Shown here: positions 6,861-15,824 of the stretch, piece by piece
How the letters are laid out: every line of letters begins with the position of its first letter
How positions within the stretch are numbered: the stretch's first letter is position 1
NCBI GenBank assembly: GCA_024637145.1
Contig: JAGXFQ010000036.1
Coordinates: 62,001-126,000, forward strand
Reading direction: 5' to 3'
DNA: 64,000 bases
Origin: Desulfobulbaceae bacterium
Lineage (GTDB): Bacteria; Desulfobacterota; Desulfobulbia; Desulfobulbales; SURF-16
Notes under the pieces: generated by a model
Told to the model about the DNA's origin: nothing
The model's input: only the letters and a program-made list of their open reading frames with translations
Database searches by the model: none
Program-made: the position numbers and the translations under genes

Positions 6861-9851
6861 ATGCTCGCACGCATTCAGGTCGGCCTGAAACCCGCCTTTC
6901 GTGATTCATTCGGCGAAACCACCGCCAGCCGCCTCAAACATGATCTGGGCCTGCCTGTGGATTCGGTCCGCACCATCAAGGTCTTTACCGTGGAGGCGGC
7001 GATCACCGACCAGCAGCTGCTTGCTGCCGCCCAGGGCCCCTATTCTGACCCGGTTATCCAGGATTATTCCCTGGGACCCCTGGCCCTGGAGTGGGACTAT
7101 GCCTTTGACTGGCTCATTGAAGTGGGCTTCCGGCCCGGGGTCACCGACAACGAGGGGCGCACTGCCGCCGCCGCCCTGGAGCTCATGCTGGGCCGCAGGT
7201 TTGACCGCAACGAGGCGGTTTACACCTCCACCCAGTTTCTCATCCGCGGCAGCCTGAGCAAGACGGAAGCAGAGACCATTGCCAAAAAGGCCCTGGCCAA
7301 CGAACTGATCCAGCGCTTCACCATCATCAACCATGACGACTTTGTCCGGGCAGGCGGCCTCAAGCCCTATGCGCCCAAGGTGGTTGCCGAGACCAAGGCG
7401 GTGACCAACCAGATCGACCTGGACGTCTCCGATGCCGAGCTGATACGGATCAGCAAGGAGGGCGTCCTAGCCCTGACCCTGGACGAGATGATCTTCATCC
7501 GCACCTACCTGGCCCGGCCCGAGATCATTGAACAGCGCCGGGCCCATGGCCTGGGCGCCAAGGTCTCAGACGTGGAGCTGGAGGCTCTGGCCCAGACCTG
7601 GTCCGAGCATTGCAAGCACAAGATCTTTGCCGGCAATATCGAGTATCAGGATCTCGATAACGGCACCGTGGAGCATATCCAGAGCCTCTTTGACACCTGC
7701 ATCCGCACCCCCACCGCCGAGATCCGCGCCAAGATGGGCAAGGATGACTGGTGCCTCTCGGTGTTTAAAGACAATGCCGGGGTGATCAGCTTTGACAACG
7801 AGTGGAACGTGGTCTTCAAGGTGGAGACCCACAACAGCCCCTCTGCCCTGGACCCTTACGGCGGCGCCCTCACCGGCATCGTCGGCGTCAACCGCGACCC
7901 CTTTGGCACGGGCATGGGCGCCAAGCTGCTCTGCAACACCAACATGTTCTGCTTTGCCACCCCCTTTTACGACAAGGAGATCCCGGCCCGGCTGCTGCAT
8001 CCCAAGCGCATCTTTGAAGGGGTGCGCACCGGTGTCGAGCATGGCGGCAACAAGAGCGGCATTCCCACGGTGAACGGCTCTCTCTATTTTGACGACCGTT
8101 TTGCCGGCAAGCCCCTGGTCTTCTGCGGCACGGTGGGCATCATGCCCAAGCTGGTGGGCGGCAAGCCCTCCCACGAAAAGACGGCCCTGCCCGGTGACCT
8201 GATGGTCATGACCGGCGGCCGCATCGGCAAGGATGGTATCCATGGCGCCACCTTCTCCTCCGAGGAGTTGAACGAAACCTCGCCGGCCACTGCCGTGCAG
8301 ATCGGCGACCCCATCACCCAGAAAAAGATGTTCGACTGCCTGCTCAAGGCCCGCGACCTCGGTCTCTACCGCTGCATCACCGATAACGGCGCCGGCGGCC
8401 TCTCCTCCTCGGTGGGCGAGATGGCCGAGTTCACCGGCGGTTTTGAGATCCATCTGGAGCGCGCCCCCCTCAAATACGCCGGCCTGCAGCCCTGGGAGAT
8501 CTTCCTCTCCGAGGCCCAGGAGCGCATGACCCTGGCCATCCAGCCGGAAAAGATCGACGCCTTCCTGGCCCTGTGCGCCAAGATGGATGTGGAGGCCACC
8601 GTTCTCGGCACCTTCACCGATTCGGGCAAATTCCACTGCCTCTACGACGGCAAGACCGTGGCCTACCTGGACATGGATTTTGTCTACAAGGCCCTGCCCC
8701 CCATGGAGATGGTGGCCAAGTGGCAGCAGAAGACCTTTGCCGAACCCCAGCTGCCCGCCGCCCCCGACCTGGGTGCGGAGTTGCAGAAACTGCTGGCCAG
8801 CCTCAACATCTGCTCCAAGGAGTATGTGGTGCGCCAGTACGACCATGAGGTGCAGGGCATCTCGGTGGTCAAGCCCCTCACCGGCATCCAGAACGACGGC
8901 CCTTCTGATGCCGCGGTGGTGCGGCCCCTCTTTGACTCCTATGCCGGTCTGGTCATCTCCCACGGGGTCTGCCCGCGCTACTCCGACATCGACACCTACC
9001 ACATGGCGGCCTGCGCCATTGACGAGGCGGTGCGCAACGCCATCTGCGTGGGCGGCTCCCTGGAGAAAATGGCCGGCCTCGACAACTTCTGCTGGTGCGA
9101 CCCCATCCAGTCGGACAAGACCCCGGACGGCCACTATAAGCTGGCCCAGCTGGTGCGGGCCAACCGCGCCCTGGCCCATTACGCCAAGGCCTACGGCGTG
9201 CCGCCCATCTCCGGCAAGGACTCCATGAAGAACGACTACATGGTGGGGGGCACCAAGATCTCCATTCCGCCCACCCTGCTCTTCTCGGTGGTGGCCAAGA
9301 TCGACGACGTCCGCCAGGCCGTGACCATGGACGCCAAGCGGGCCGGCGACCTGGTCTATGTCCTGGGCACCACCTATGACGAGCTGGGCGCCTCCGAGTA
9401 TGCCGTGCTGCACGGCGCCATCGGCAATAAGGTGCCCAAGGTGCGGGAGGCGGACTCCCTGCCCCGCTACCGGGCCCTGGCAGCGGCCATCAAGGACGGC
9501 CTGGTGGCCTCCTGCCATGACTGCTCTGACGGCGGCCTGGGCGTGGCCCTGGCTGAAACCGCCTTCAGCGGCGATCTGGGCATGCATCTCGAGCTGAGTG
9601 AGGCCCCCCAAGAAGGCATTGACCGCGACGATGTCCTGCTCTTTTCCGAGTCCCAGAGCCGCTTTGTGGTGACCGTGGCCCCGGACAAGGCCGATGCCTT
9701 TGAGATGGCCATGGCCGGCACCAGCCTGGGCCACCTGGGCGTGGTCACCGCCGAGACCGTCCTGCGGGTCAAGGGCCTGGGCGGCGAGACGGTGCTTGCT
9801 GCCGACCTGGCCCAGCTCAAGGCATCCTGGCAGGCCACCCTCGACTTTTAG
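6861..9851 (+). CDS. purL: Phosphoribosylformylglycinamidine synthase, PurS-PurL fusion without glutaminase
   Basis: 996 residues, between small PurL (about 740) and large PurL (about 1,290, with glutaminase). Residues 1-75 are a PurS-like domain (RIQVGLKPAFRD, LGLPVDSVRTIKVFT, DPVIQDYSL). About 90-165 repeats the same pattern (IEVGFRPGVTDNEG, LIRGSLSK). The PurL catalytic part then starts near 200, with TWSEHCKHK, KVETHNSPSALDPYGG, GVEHGGNKSGIP and GKDSMKND. It converts FGAR, ATP and glutamine-derived ammonia to FGAM in purine synthesis. The C-terminus ends without a PurQ-type amidotransferase, so a separate PurQ must exist elsewhere. GAGGAG lies eight bases before the ATG. The 250-base leader shows only a weak GGGCCG/CGGCCC hairpin with T5 at 6777-6814. 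Confidence 0.96.
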   Translation: MLARIQVGLKPAFRDSFGETTASRLKHDLGLPVDSVRTIKVFTVEAAITDQQLLAAAQGPYSDPVIQDYSLGPLALEWDYAFDWLIEVGFRPGVTDNEGRTAAAALELMLGRRFDRNEAVYTSTQFLIRGSLSKTEAETIAKKALANELIQRFTIINHDDFVRAGGLKPYAPKVVAETKAVTNQIDLDVSDAELIRISKEGVLALTLDEMIFIRTYLARPEIIEQRRAHGLGAKVSDVELEALAQTWSEHCKHKIFAGNIEYQDLDNGTVEHIQSLFDTCIRTPTAEIRAKMGKDDWCLSVFKDNAGVISFDNEWNVVFKVETHNSPSALDPYGGALTGIVGVNRDPFGTGMGAKLLCNTNMFCFATPFYDKEIPARLLHPKRIFEGVRTGVEHGGNKSGIPTVNGSLYFDDRFAGKPLVFCGTVGIMPKLVGGKPSHEKTALPGDLMVMTGGRIGKDGIHGATFSSEELNETSPATAVQIGDPITQKKMFDCLLKARDLGLYRCITDNGAGGLSSSVGEMAEFTGGFEIHLERAPLKYAGLQPWEIFLSEAQERMTLAIQPEKIDAFLALCAKMDVEATVLGTFTDSGKFHCLYDGKTVAYLDMDFVYKALPPMEMVAKWQQKTFAEPQLPAAPDLGAELQKLLASLNICSKEYVVRQYDHEVQGISVVKPLTGIQNDGPSDAAVVRPLFDSYAGLVISHGVCPRYSDIDTYHMAACAIDEAVRNAICVGGSLEKMAGLDNFCWCDPIQSDKTPDGHYKLAQLVRANRALAHYAKAYGVPPISGKDSMKNDYMVGGTKISIPPTLLFSVVAKIDDVRQAVTMDAKRAGDLVYVLGTTYDELGASEYAVLHGAIGNKVPKVREADSLPRYRALAAAIKDGLVASCHDCSDGGLGVALAETAFSGDLGMHLELSEAPQEGIDRDDVLLFSESQSRFVVTVAPDKADAFEMAMAGTSLGHLGVVTAETVLRVKGLGGETVLAADLAQLKASWQATLDF

Positions 9852-9859
9852 GGCAAAAG

Positions 9860-9915
9860 GGCGGCAGAGGTCTGAAGGCTCAAAGTAGTGCTTTTGCCTT
9901 CACACCTCTGTCGCC
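9860..9915. repeat. 20-bp imperfect inverted repeat downstream of purL
   Basis: Arms 9860-9879 and 9896-9915 match at 18 of 20 positions, with a 16-base loop. The structure starts nine bases after the purL stop and has no T-run. It can fold as an RNA hairpin that protects the purL 3' end, or be a remnant of a dispersed intergenic repeat. Confidence 0.75.
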
Positions 9916-9952
9916 ATCCTCAACCATCCACCCTCTTCACCCCTCTTTACTC

Positions 9953-10990
9953 ATGAAATCTCTCTTTATCAGCGACATCACCGACGGCCAGGCCGTTGAA
10001 GGCCTGTTCATGGTCCAGGAGGCCAACATGGCCGAGACCAAGACGGGCAAGCCCTATCTCTCCCTGAAACTGATGGACAAATCCGGGGAGATCATGGCCA
10101 AGGTGTGGGATCGGGCCGAGCAGCTCCAGCCCCAATGCCCGGCCGGGGCGGTGATCGCCATCAAGGCCAGATGCTCCTCCTTTCGTAATAGTCTGCAGCT
10201 CTCCATCTCGGAGATAAAACGGCTCCCTGACCAGGAGGTGGACTTCGCCGCCTTTGTTCCCACTTCTCCCTGTGATATTGACGAGATGGCCGCCGAATTT
10301 CTGGCCCTGGCTGCAGGGGTCAGCGACCCTTTTATCCAGAAACTGCTGCTCAGCTTCTTTCAGGATGAAGATTTCTTCGCCCTCTTTACGAAGGCGCCTG
10401 CCGCCAAAATGATGCACCACGCCTACCTGGGCGGCCTGCTGGAACACACCCTGGGGGTGGCCCGGCTGGCCGAGGCGGTGAGCCGGCTCTACCCCTCCCT
10501 GGACCGCTCCCTGCTCATGGCCGGGGCCATGCTGCACGATATCGGCAAGACCAAGGAATTCTCCTTTGATTCCCAACGCTTTGACTACTCGGACAGCGGC
10601 CGCCTGGTGGGCCACATGGTGCTGGGAGTGGAGATGGTCCAGGAACGGCTCAACACCATCGAGGGGTTCCCGGCAGAGCTGGCCGTGCGGGTCAAACATC
10701 TCATCCTCAGCCACCACGGCCGCCACGACTTCGGCTCCCCCACCCTGCCCATGCTCCTGGAGGGCTTTGTCCTCAACTTCATCGACGACCTGGACGCCAA
10801 GGTCAACACCATTGACAAGGTGAGCGGCCAGGCCAAGGAAGAGGGCTACCAGTGGAGCGACTACCAGCGCAGCCTGGAACGCTTCCTCTTTGTCAAGGGC
10901 CGCCCCGCCCAAAGCAACGAGAAACCGGAACCGGAAGAAGAAGCAGTGCTGCCTGCGGCGCCCCCCCGGCAACAACCCACCCTTTTCTAA
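9953..10990 (+). CDS. OB-fold/HD-domain nuclease-like protein, YhaM family
   Basis: 345 residues. An N-terminal OB fold (about 5-95: LSLKLMDKSGEIMAKVWD) is followed by an HD domain from about 150, with HHAYLGGLLEHTLGV, the metal pair in MLHDIGKTKEF (about 200) and HLILSHHGRHDFGSP. This order is that of the 3'-5' exoribonuclease YhaM/CBF1 group, which degrades RNA and single-stranded DNA. After a proline/glutamate-rich linker the protein ends in QQPTLF, which fits the Qxx(L)F beta-clamp-binding pattern. It starts about 100 bases after purL and is followed by a strong terminator. The family call is firm; substrate and clamp binding are inference. Confidence 0.88.
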   Translation: MKSLFISDITDGQAVEGLFMVQEANMAETKTGKPYLSLKLMDKSGEIMAKVWDRAEQLQPQCPAGAVIAIKARCSSFRNSLQLSISEIKRLPDQEVDFAAFVPTSPCDIDEMAAEFLALAAGVSDPFIQKLLLSFFQDEDFFALFTKAPAAKMMHHAYLGGLLEHTLGVARLAEAVSRLYPSLDRSLLMAGAMLHDIGKTKEFSFDSQRFDYSDSGRLVGHMVLGVEMVQERLNTIEGFPAELAVRVKHLILSHHGRHDFGSPTLPMLLEGFVLNFIDDLDAKVNTIDKVSGQAKEEGYQWSDYQRSLERFLFVKGRPAQSNEKPEPEEEAVLPAAPPRQQPTLF

Positions 10991-11029
10991 GGCGCCGGCC
11001 CGGAGCATGATCCGGGCCAGCTCATCCCA

Positions 11030-11067
11030 CAAAAAAAGGCCGCCTTATCAAGGGCGGCCTTTTTTTG
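11030..11067. terminator. Bidirectional rho-independent terminator
   Basis: Stem GGCCGCC/GGCGGCC (11038-11044 with 11053-11059), flanked by A7 on the left and T7 on the right. It separates the convergent YhaM-type gene and cytochrome gene and suits both directions. Confidence 0.9.
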
Positions 11068-11099
11068 TGGTCAAGGATCGTTTACAAAACGTGCCTTAC

Positions 11100-13001
11100 T
11101 CAGGGCGTACAGTGGTCATAATAGTTGGTATCCACAAACTCATTGATGGCAGCACTATTTTCAGTGCCGTCGGGGTTGCAGGGTTCACTCAGCCCACGCT
11201 CGGGCCGATCAATGTCATGGCAGAAGGTACAACCGATGCCGGAGCCCTTGGCCGTATGGGCATGCATCTGTTCCCAGTCGCGCTTGAAGGACTTTTCACC
11301 ATGGCACTGGCTGCAGATAATGGCCGTATCAGCCCCATCCACCACACCGTTTTTATCGGCATCCTTGAGATGATAGCCGACTTTGTCGAGCTTGCTCTCG
11401 GTCTCCACGCTGAAGTCGCCCTTGGCATGGTGACAGCTGGTACACGCCGCCACACTGGCTGCCGGGCTCACCCCGTGGTTAATGGCCATTTCCGCCTCCA
11501 GCCATTTCCACTCATGGCTGCCTGTATAACCGGCATAGGCCTTGCCCCTTTCCGCTGCCTCGTCAAAGAGGCCGGTCTTAAACTGCCAGACCACATCAAA
11601 GGGAATGACCTTACCCGTATCAACACCGGAACTCATCACCGCCATATTGGACTGATGGCGCTTGATAGGGACGAACTTGCTGACCCCCACGGCATCATTG
11701 ACATCGCCGTTGGCATCCGCCACGGTGACAAAACCGCTGGCAGGATCAACCTCGGAGAGGGTCTGGCCCAGGCCGTAGACATAGCTGGTGCCGTCAAAAA
11801 AGACATGGTCAGGGGCAACGTCGGCCACCTTGTGCTCCTCGCCGGCCCAGGCGCCTTGGCCGCTGCACAGGGCGGGATTCCAGTGGGGGGTTGTCCAGTC
11901 ACGCCACATCTCCGTGGCGCCGCCCTTGGCAAAGGCGGGGATATGACAAGACTGGCAGGCCACCCGCGCGGTATGACGGTCAGGCTCAGAAGCCCGGCCG
12001 GCAGCCGCATGGCCGCCGGAATCCATGCCCGCATGGCACTCAATACAGGCCTTCACCGGGCCGCCCTCCTCGGGACGCAGGTCAATGCCGCGGCCGGGAA
12101 TCTGGTGGGTGACCGGGGTATGGCAGTCTGCACACTGCAGACCGGCGCCGCCACTGGCCACTGAGGCCAGATGAACGTCTTCGCCGGGGGTGGCATTGGC
12201 GGAGGAGAGACCGATATCACCACGCTTGGTCCAGTCACCGCCGCCGGCCTTGGCATGACAGCTCAGACAGGTGGAGGTGGTGGGCAGGTGTACACCCTGA
12301 ATAAGGTCTTCAGCGGTAAGACCGGGCATGGCATCCCAGTTAAAGGTGACATAGAATTCACCGGTGACGTCATCCCGGTCGGCCGGCACATAGGTCTTGG
12401 CGGTACCCTGCCAATCAACAATATTATCATGGTTGGCCGGATCAGGATCACCAGGATACATACTCCGGTAGGCGTCATTGTGACAGCGCAGACAATCGAT
12501 ATCAGCGGCGGTCAGGTTTTCATACTTGCCCAGGGTGGGATGGCAGCCCAGACAGGCGGCCCCGGCCATACCCGGATTTGGGTAGCTGCAGAATGTGTTG
12601 ATTTCACTTAATTTTTGGCTGTCGCCGCTGATATTGAGGACACTGGGGGCAGGCGTGGGTTTCATGCCATGCAACGAGTTGACTGCCTCAAAGCCTTCAG
12701 CTTCATGGCATTCAAGACATTTGGCGGTGACGTCAGCCGGCGTGGCAAAGGTGCCGGTTATACCGCTATGGGGGTTCTGGGTAGGATCAGGGGCAGGTTC
12801 ACCGCCACAACCATCTATGGGCTCCGGCGCACATTCGCCGCAGGAGTTGAGAATCCACACCCCTGGATCGTTATCATTGCAATCCTGATTGGACATATAG
12901 CCATCGCCATCACTGTCCACGGGCTTCCCTGCGAGAACATGCTGGGCACTGAAGCCCACTGTCATCACCAGGGCACATAATAATGCTCCTCTTTTTTTCA
13001 T
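11100..13001 (-). CDS. Exported multihaem (ten CxxCH) c-type cytochrome with N-terminal calcium-repeat-like segment
   Basis: 633 residues from the ATG at 13001, which has AGAGGAG six bases upstream. A signal peptide (MKKRGALLCALVMTVGFSA) comes first. It is followed by DSDGDGYMSNQDCNDNDP, a thrombospondin-3/EF-hand-like Asp repeat, and a proline-rich linker. I count ten CxxCH haem sites: CLECH, CLGCH, CLRCH, CLSCH, CADCH, CIECH, CQSCH, CTSCH, CSQCH, CTFCH. The CQSCHIPAFA region, followed by a Trp-rich stretch, recalls the octahaem tetrathionate-reductase-like cytochromes, but the haem number differs. It probably acts in the periplasm or at the surface in electron transfer; the substrate is unknown. 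It stands alone, convergent with the YhaM-type gene, and directly upstream lies a broken copy of its own 5' end. Confidence 0.9.
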   Translation of the reverse strand: MKKRGALLCALVMTVGFSAQHVLAGKPVDSDGDGYMSNQDCNDNDPGVWILNSCGECAPEPIDGCGGEPAPDPTQNPHSGITGTFATPADVTAKCLECHEAEGFEAVNSLHGMKPTPAPSVLNISGDSQKLSEINTFCSYPNPGMAGAACLGCHPTLGKYENLTAADIDCLRCHNDAYRSMYPGDPDPANHDNIVDWQGTAKTYVPADRDDVTGEFYVTFNWDAMPGLTAEDLIQGVHLPTTSTCLSCHAKAGGGDWTKRGDIGLSSANATPGEDVHLASVASGGAGLQCADCHTPVTHQIPGRGIDLRPEEGGPVKACIECHAGMDSGGHAAAGRASEPDRHTARVACQSCHIPAFAKGGATEMWRDWTTPHWNPALCSGQGAWAGEEHKVADVAPDHVFFDGTSYVYGLGQTLSEVDPASGFVTVADANGDVNDAVGVSKFVPIKRHQSNMAVMSSGVDTGKVIPFDVVWQFKTGLFDEAAERGKAYAGYTGSHEWKWLEAEMAINHGVSPAASVAACTSCHHAKGDFSVETESKLDKVGYHLKDADKNGVVDGADTAIICSQCHGEKSFKRDWEQMHAHTAKGSGIGCTFCHDIDRPERGLSEPCNPDGTENSAAINEFVDTNYYDHCTP

Positions 13002-13321
13002 GCCATACTCCTCTAAGTCGGGTTCACACCTGAGCCGGGGTGGCAAAGGTGCTAGTTATACCGCTATGGGGGTTAGGGTCAGGGCCAGGTTCACCGTCAC
13101 AACCATCTATGGGCTCCGGCGCACATTCGCCGCAGGAGTTGAGAATCCACACCATTGGATCGTTATCATTGCAATCCTGATTGGACGTATAGCCATCGCC
13201 ATCACTATCCTCGGGCTTCCCTGCGAGAACATGCTGGGCACTGAGGCCCACTGTCATCACCAAGACACATAATAATGCTCCTCAATAATGCCCCTCTTTT
13301 TTTCATGCCATACCCCAAGTC
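12736..13321. repeat. Tandem duplication (about 280-290 bp unit) of the cytochrome gene 5' end
   Basis: The stretch covering the first about 85 codons, start codon and about 20 bases of leader of the cytochrome gene (about 12736-13030) recurs immediately upstream (about 13031-13321) with roughly 90 percent identity by eye. The 13-mer ACATAATAATGCT marks the phase at 12975 and 13267. It occurs once more at 13343, so a third, decayed start is possible. Confidence 0.85.
13030..13306 (-). pseudogene. Frameshifted, truncated copy of the multihaem cytochrome 5' end
   Basis: The copy starts with MKKRGALL at 13306, then carries 13 extra bases relative to the intact gene (the CTCAATAATGCCC region, about 13279-13292). 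This shifts the frame. The signal peptide remainder, DSDGDGY repeat and proline linker continue in another frame (GLSAQHVLAGKPEDSDGDGY and onward) and stop where the intact gene begins. The ribosome site is also damaged (ACTTGGGG in place of AGAGGAG). It cannot give a haem protein, but it occupies the place where the promoter of the intact gene would be expected. Confidence 0.85.
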
Positions 13322-13726
13322 GGTTTCACACCTTTTCTGGCAACATAATAATGCTTGGCACCTGCTCCCTCTTTCCACCTCCTGTTTTGTGTTTTCGTGC
13401 CCAAGCAACCCAATGTCGTCGAAAAGAAAATTACACAGCCCGTGCGCAGTGCGACAATTTGCCCCATAAAATAGGTACCCCACGGTCTGCCGGCTGGCAA
13501 ATAAAAAATAGGCAAAACACTCCTCTTACCAGTTAACCTTTCGATATTATTTATCATAAAAAAAACAACTCCCCCTGCCCCCAGACAGGGTACCCCGCCA
13601 AAAAGGAGCAGAAAGAAAAAGAGGTGGCCCGCAACGCTGTTCATCCGGACAAAATAGGTTATAATCATGGCCGGCTGCCTTTGTACGGAAAGGGCAGAAA
13701 TGCGACATCCTGCCAGGACATAGATC
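13307..13726. other. Intergenic region, 420 bp
   Basis: Separates the cytochrome remnant from holB. It holds the third ACATAATAATGCT (13343-13355) and a TATAAT at 13660-13665, a possible -10 for the plus-strand holB operon, with only a weak -35 (TGTTCA, 13638-13643). Long open frames here are on the minus strand, run into holB and show no protein-like features; I do not call them. Confidence 0.5.
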
Positions 13727-14725
13727 ATGCTCATCCCTCTCTCCGCTGTCATGGGCCAGACCCGGGCCAAAAACTTGCTCCTCTCCTCCTCTGCCAAGGA
13801 CAAGATGAGCCACGCCTATCTCTTCAAGGGCCCCTCCGGGGTGGGCAAAAAGATGCTGGCCCGCGCCTTTGCCGCCTTTATAAATTGCCGGGCGCCCCAG
13901 GGAAGAGAGGCGTGCGGCAGCTGCCCCTCCTGCAAGAAATTCAGCTCAGACAACCACCCGGACCTGCATATCATTGAACCCCAGGGCATGGGCATTAAGA
14001 TCGACCAGATCCGCAGGCTCCAAAAGGACCTGACCTACCCCCCCTTTGAGGCCCGGACCCGGGTGGTGATCCTCCCTGACATCCACGACACCATGCGCCG
14101 GCCAGAGGTGGCCAACTCCCTGCTCAAGACCCTGGAGGAGCCCCCACCCCACACCCTGCTTATCCTCACCGGCGACGAGGCGGGCAGCATCCTGCCCACC
14201 ATCCTCTCCCGCTGCCAGATCGTTGCCTTTTCCCCCCTTACCTACCAGGAGGTCGCCGGGCTGCTGGCGCCGGAGGTGGAGCCCCGGCAGGCCCTGACCC
14301 TGGCTGCGGTGGCCGAGGGCAGTCCGGGCCGGGCCCTGCTCCTGCACCAGACGGGCCTCCTGGAACTGCGGCAGGGGATGATTGCCACCCTCACCCGGCT
14401 CGACCCCAACAGCCCCGACGCCGTTGGCATGGTCTATGACCTGGCCGCCCAGGCCGCGGACCTCAAGGAAAAACTCCATGAACTTCTTGATCTTCTGGCC
14501 ACCTGGCTGCGCGACCTCACCCTCCTGGCCCTGGAGCAGCAGGGCCAGCTGATCAACCATGACCTTGCCGACCTTCTCCAGCAGGGGCGCCGGGCCTGGA
14601 GGCCTGAAGGCCTGCTGGCCGCCCTTGACCATATCCGCCAGGCCCGGCGTCAGCTGCTGCGCAACTGCAATCGCACCCTGGTCTGCGAGGTTCTTTTCTT
14701 TGCCTTGCTCAGGGAAAAATGGTAA
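13727..14725 (+). CDS. holB: DNA polymerase III delta' subunit
   Basis: 332 residues. An AAA+ clamp-loader domain opens with PLSAVMGQ and has Walker A GPSGVGKK (about 36-43), a zinc-binding cluster (CRAPQGREACGSCPSC, about 54-69), KIDQIRRL, a LLKTLEEPP sensor segment and the SRC motif (LSRCQIVAF). These define delta'/tau-type subunits. At 332 residues it is delta' rather than the longer DnaX. It helps load the beta clamp at the replisome. It is first in a plus-strand series with ricT-like, metG and FlhG-like genes. Confidence 0.93.
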   Translation: MLIPLSAVMGQTRAKNLLLSSSAKDKMSHAYLFKGPSGVGKKMLARAFAAFINCRAPQGREACGSCPSCKKFSSDNHPDLHIIEPQGMGIKIDQIRRLQKDLTYPPFEARTRVVILPDIHDTMRRPEVANSLLKTLEEPPPHTLLILTGDEAGSILPTILSRCQIVAFSPLTYQEVAGLLAPEVEPRQALTLAAVAEGSPGRALLLHQTGLLELRQGMIATLTRLDPNSPDAVGMVYDLAAQAADLKEKLHELLDLLATWLRDLTLLALEQQGQLINHDLADLLQQGRRAWRPEGLLAALDHIRQARRQLLRNCNRTLVCEVLFFALLREKW

Positions 14726-14852
14726 TGTTTGCTCTTTTCGTGGCTTACGCCTGCCCCAGCCACCTGAGCCACCAGCAGGAACTCTGAGAGTGCCCTCGGG
14801 CAAAGGATGAATCCTTTTTGAGCTTTTTCTCGCTTCAGACCATATATACCCC

Positions 14853-15824
14853 ATGAGCCCTACCCTCGAATCCCAGGCCGCCCAAGAGACCGACCACTCC
14901 CTAGAATCCTCTGAAAAATGGTACAAGATCCGCTTCCGCTTTCAAGATCAGATCTTCAGCGCCAGCGCCAAACTACAGGATCTGCAGGAGGATGAAGCAG
15001 TGATGGTGGTCACGGACCATGGTCCGGAACCGGCCACCATCGTCAGCCTGGGGCCCCAGCTTGTCCTGGAGGGCAAGCTGGAGGGCCTCAAACCTTCCTT
15101 GAAAATTCAACGCCGCTGCACCAGCGATGAGCAGGAAAAATTTCTCCGGCTGGTGCAAAAGGAAAAAGAAGCCATCGCCTTCACCAGTGAGCTCATCAGA
15201 AAACATGAGCTGGCCATGAAGTTGATCAAGGTGGAGCGTTATTTCAACGGCAGCAAGATCATCTTTTATTTCACCGCGGAAAACAGGGTGGATTTCCGGG
15301 CCCTGGTCAAGGACCTGGTCCAGGAGTTTCGGACCAGGGTGGAGATGCGGCAGGTGGGGGTGCGCCACGAGACCAAGATGCTGGGCGGCCTGGGCAGCTG
15401 CGGCCGTGAGCTCTGCTGCTCCTCCCATATTGATCATTTTGCCGCGGTCTCCATCAAGATGGCCAAAGAACAGAACCTGCCCTTAAACCCCACCAAGATC
15501 TCCGGCATCTGCAACCGCCTCCTCTGCTGCCTCACCTATGAGTTTCCCATGTACAAGGAAATCAGGCGCCAGATGCCGCGCTGCGGCAAGATCATCCTCG
15601 TCAATGATAAAGCCCTGAAGGTGATCAAGCATAATGTCCTGGAAGAGACCATCACCGTCATCGACCCGGAAGACCGGGCCCAGGTCATGGAACTGCCCCG
15701 CTCCATCTGGGAACCGGTGACCCAGGAGATGCAGCAGCAGAGCCAGGGCAAAAGGGTCCGGCGCGACAAGAAAGCGCCGCAGGCCTCCGAACAACCAGCC
15801 AAACCGCGCGGAAGGCAGAAATGA
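14853..15824 (+). CDS. ricT: PSP1-domain protein, RicT (YaaT)-like
   Basis: 323 residues. The PSP1 domain covers about 60-250, with the cysteine-rich GGLGSCGRELCC and GICNRLLCCLTYEFPMYKE signatures. In Bacillus RicT these cysteines help bind iron-sulfur clusters of the RicAFT complex, which affects RNase Y-dependent mRNA processing and sporulation. The tail is basic and low in complexity (KRVRRDKKAPQ). The gene overlaps metG by four bases (ATGA), and holB-ricT-metG order is common across bacteria. The cellular role in a non-sporulating Gram-negative is not known to me. Confidence 0.85.
   Translation: MSPTLESQAAQETDHSLESSEKWYKIRFRFQDQIFSASAKLQDLQEDEAVMVVTDHGPEPATIVSLGPQLVLEGKLEGLKPSLKIQRRCTSDEQEKFLRLVQKEKEAIAFTSELIRKHELAMKLIKVERYFNGSKIIFYFTAENRVDFRALVKDLVQEFRTRVEMRQVGVRHETKMLGGLGSCGRELCCSSHIDHFAAVSIKMAKEQNLPLNPTKISGICNRLLCCLTYEFPMYKEIRRQMPRCGKIILVNDKALKVIKHNVLEETITVIDPEDRAQVMELPRSIWEPVTQEMQQQSQGKRVRRDKKAPQASEQPAKPRGRQK

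Noticed and set aside
7566-9734. 722-codon open frame antisense to purL
   Set aside because: It is the shadow of a very GC-rich real gene. Its product is His/Gly-rich and repetitive with no family features, and the sense frame is a complete PurS-PurL.
11100-13001. Naming the cytochrome as octahaem tetrathionate reductase
   Set aside because: Only a loose resemblance around CQSCHIPAFA, and ten rather than eight CxxCH motifs.
13303-13813. Minus-strand frames between the cytochrome remnant and holB
   Set aside because: They overlap the start of holB and have no domain, ribosome site or protein-like pattern.
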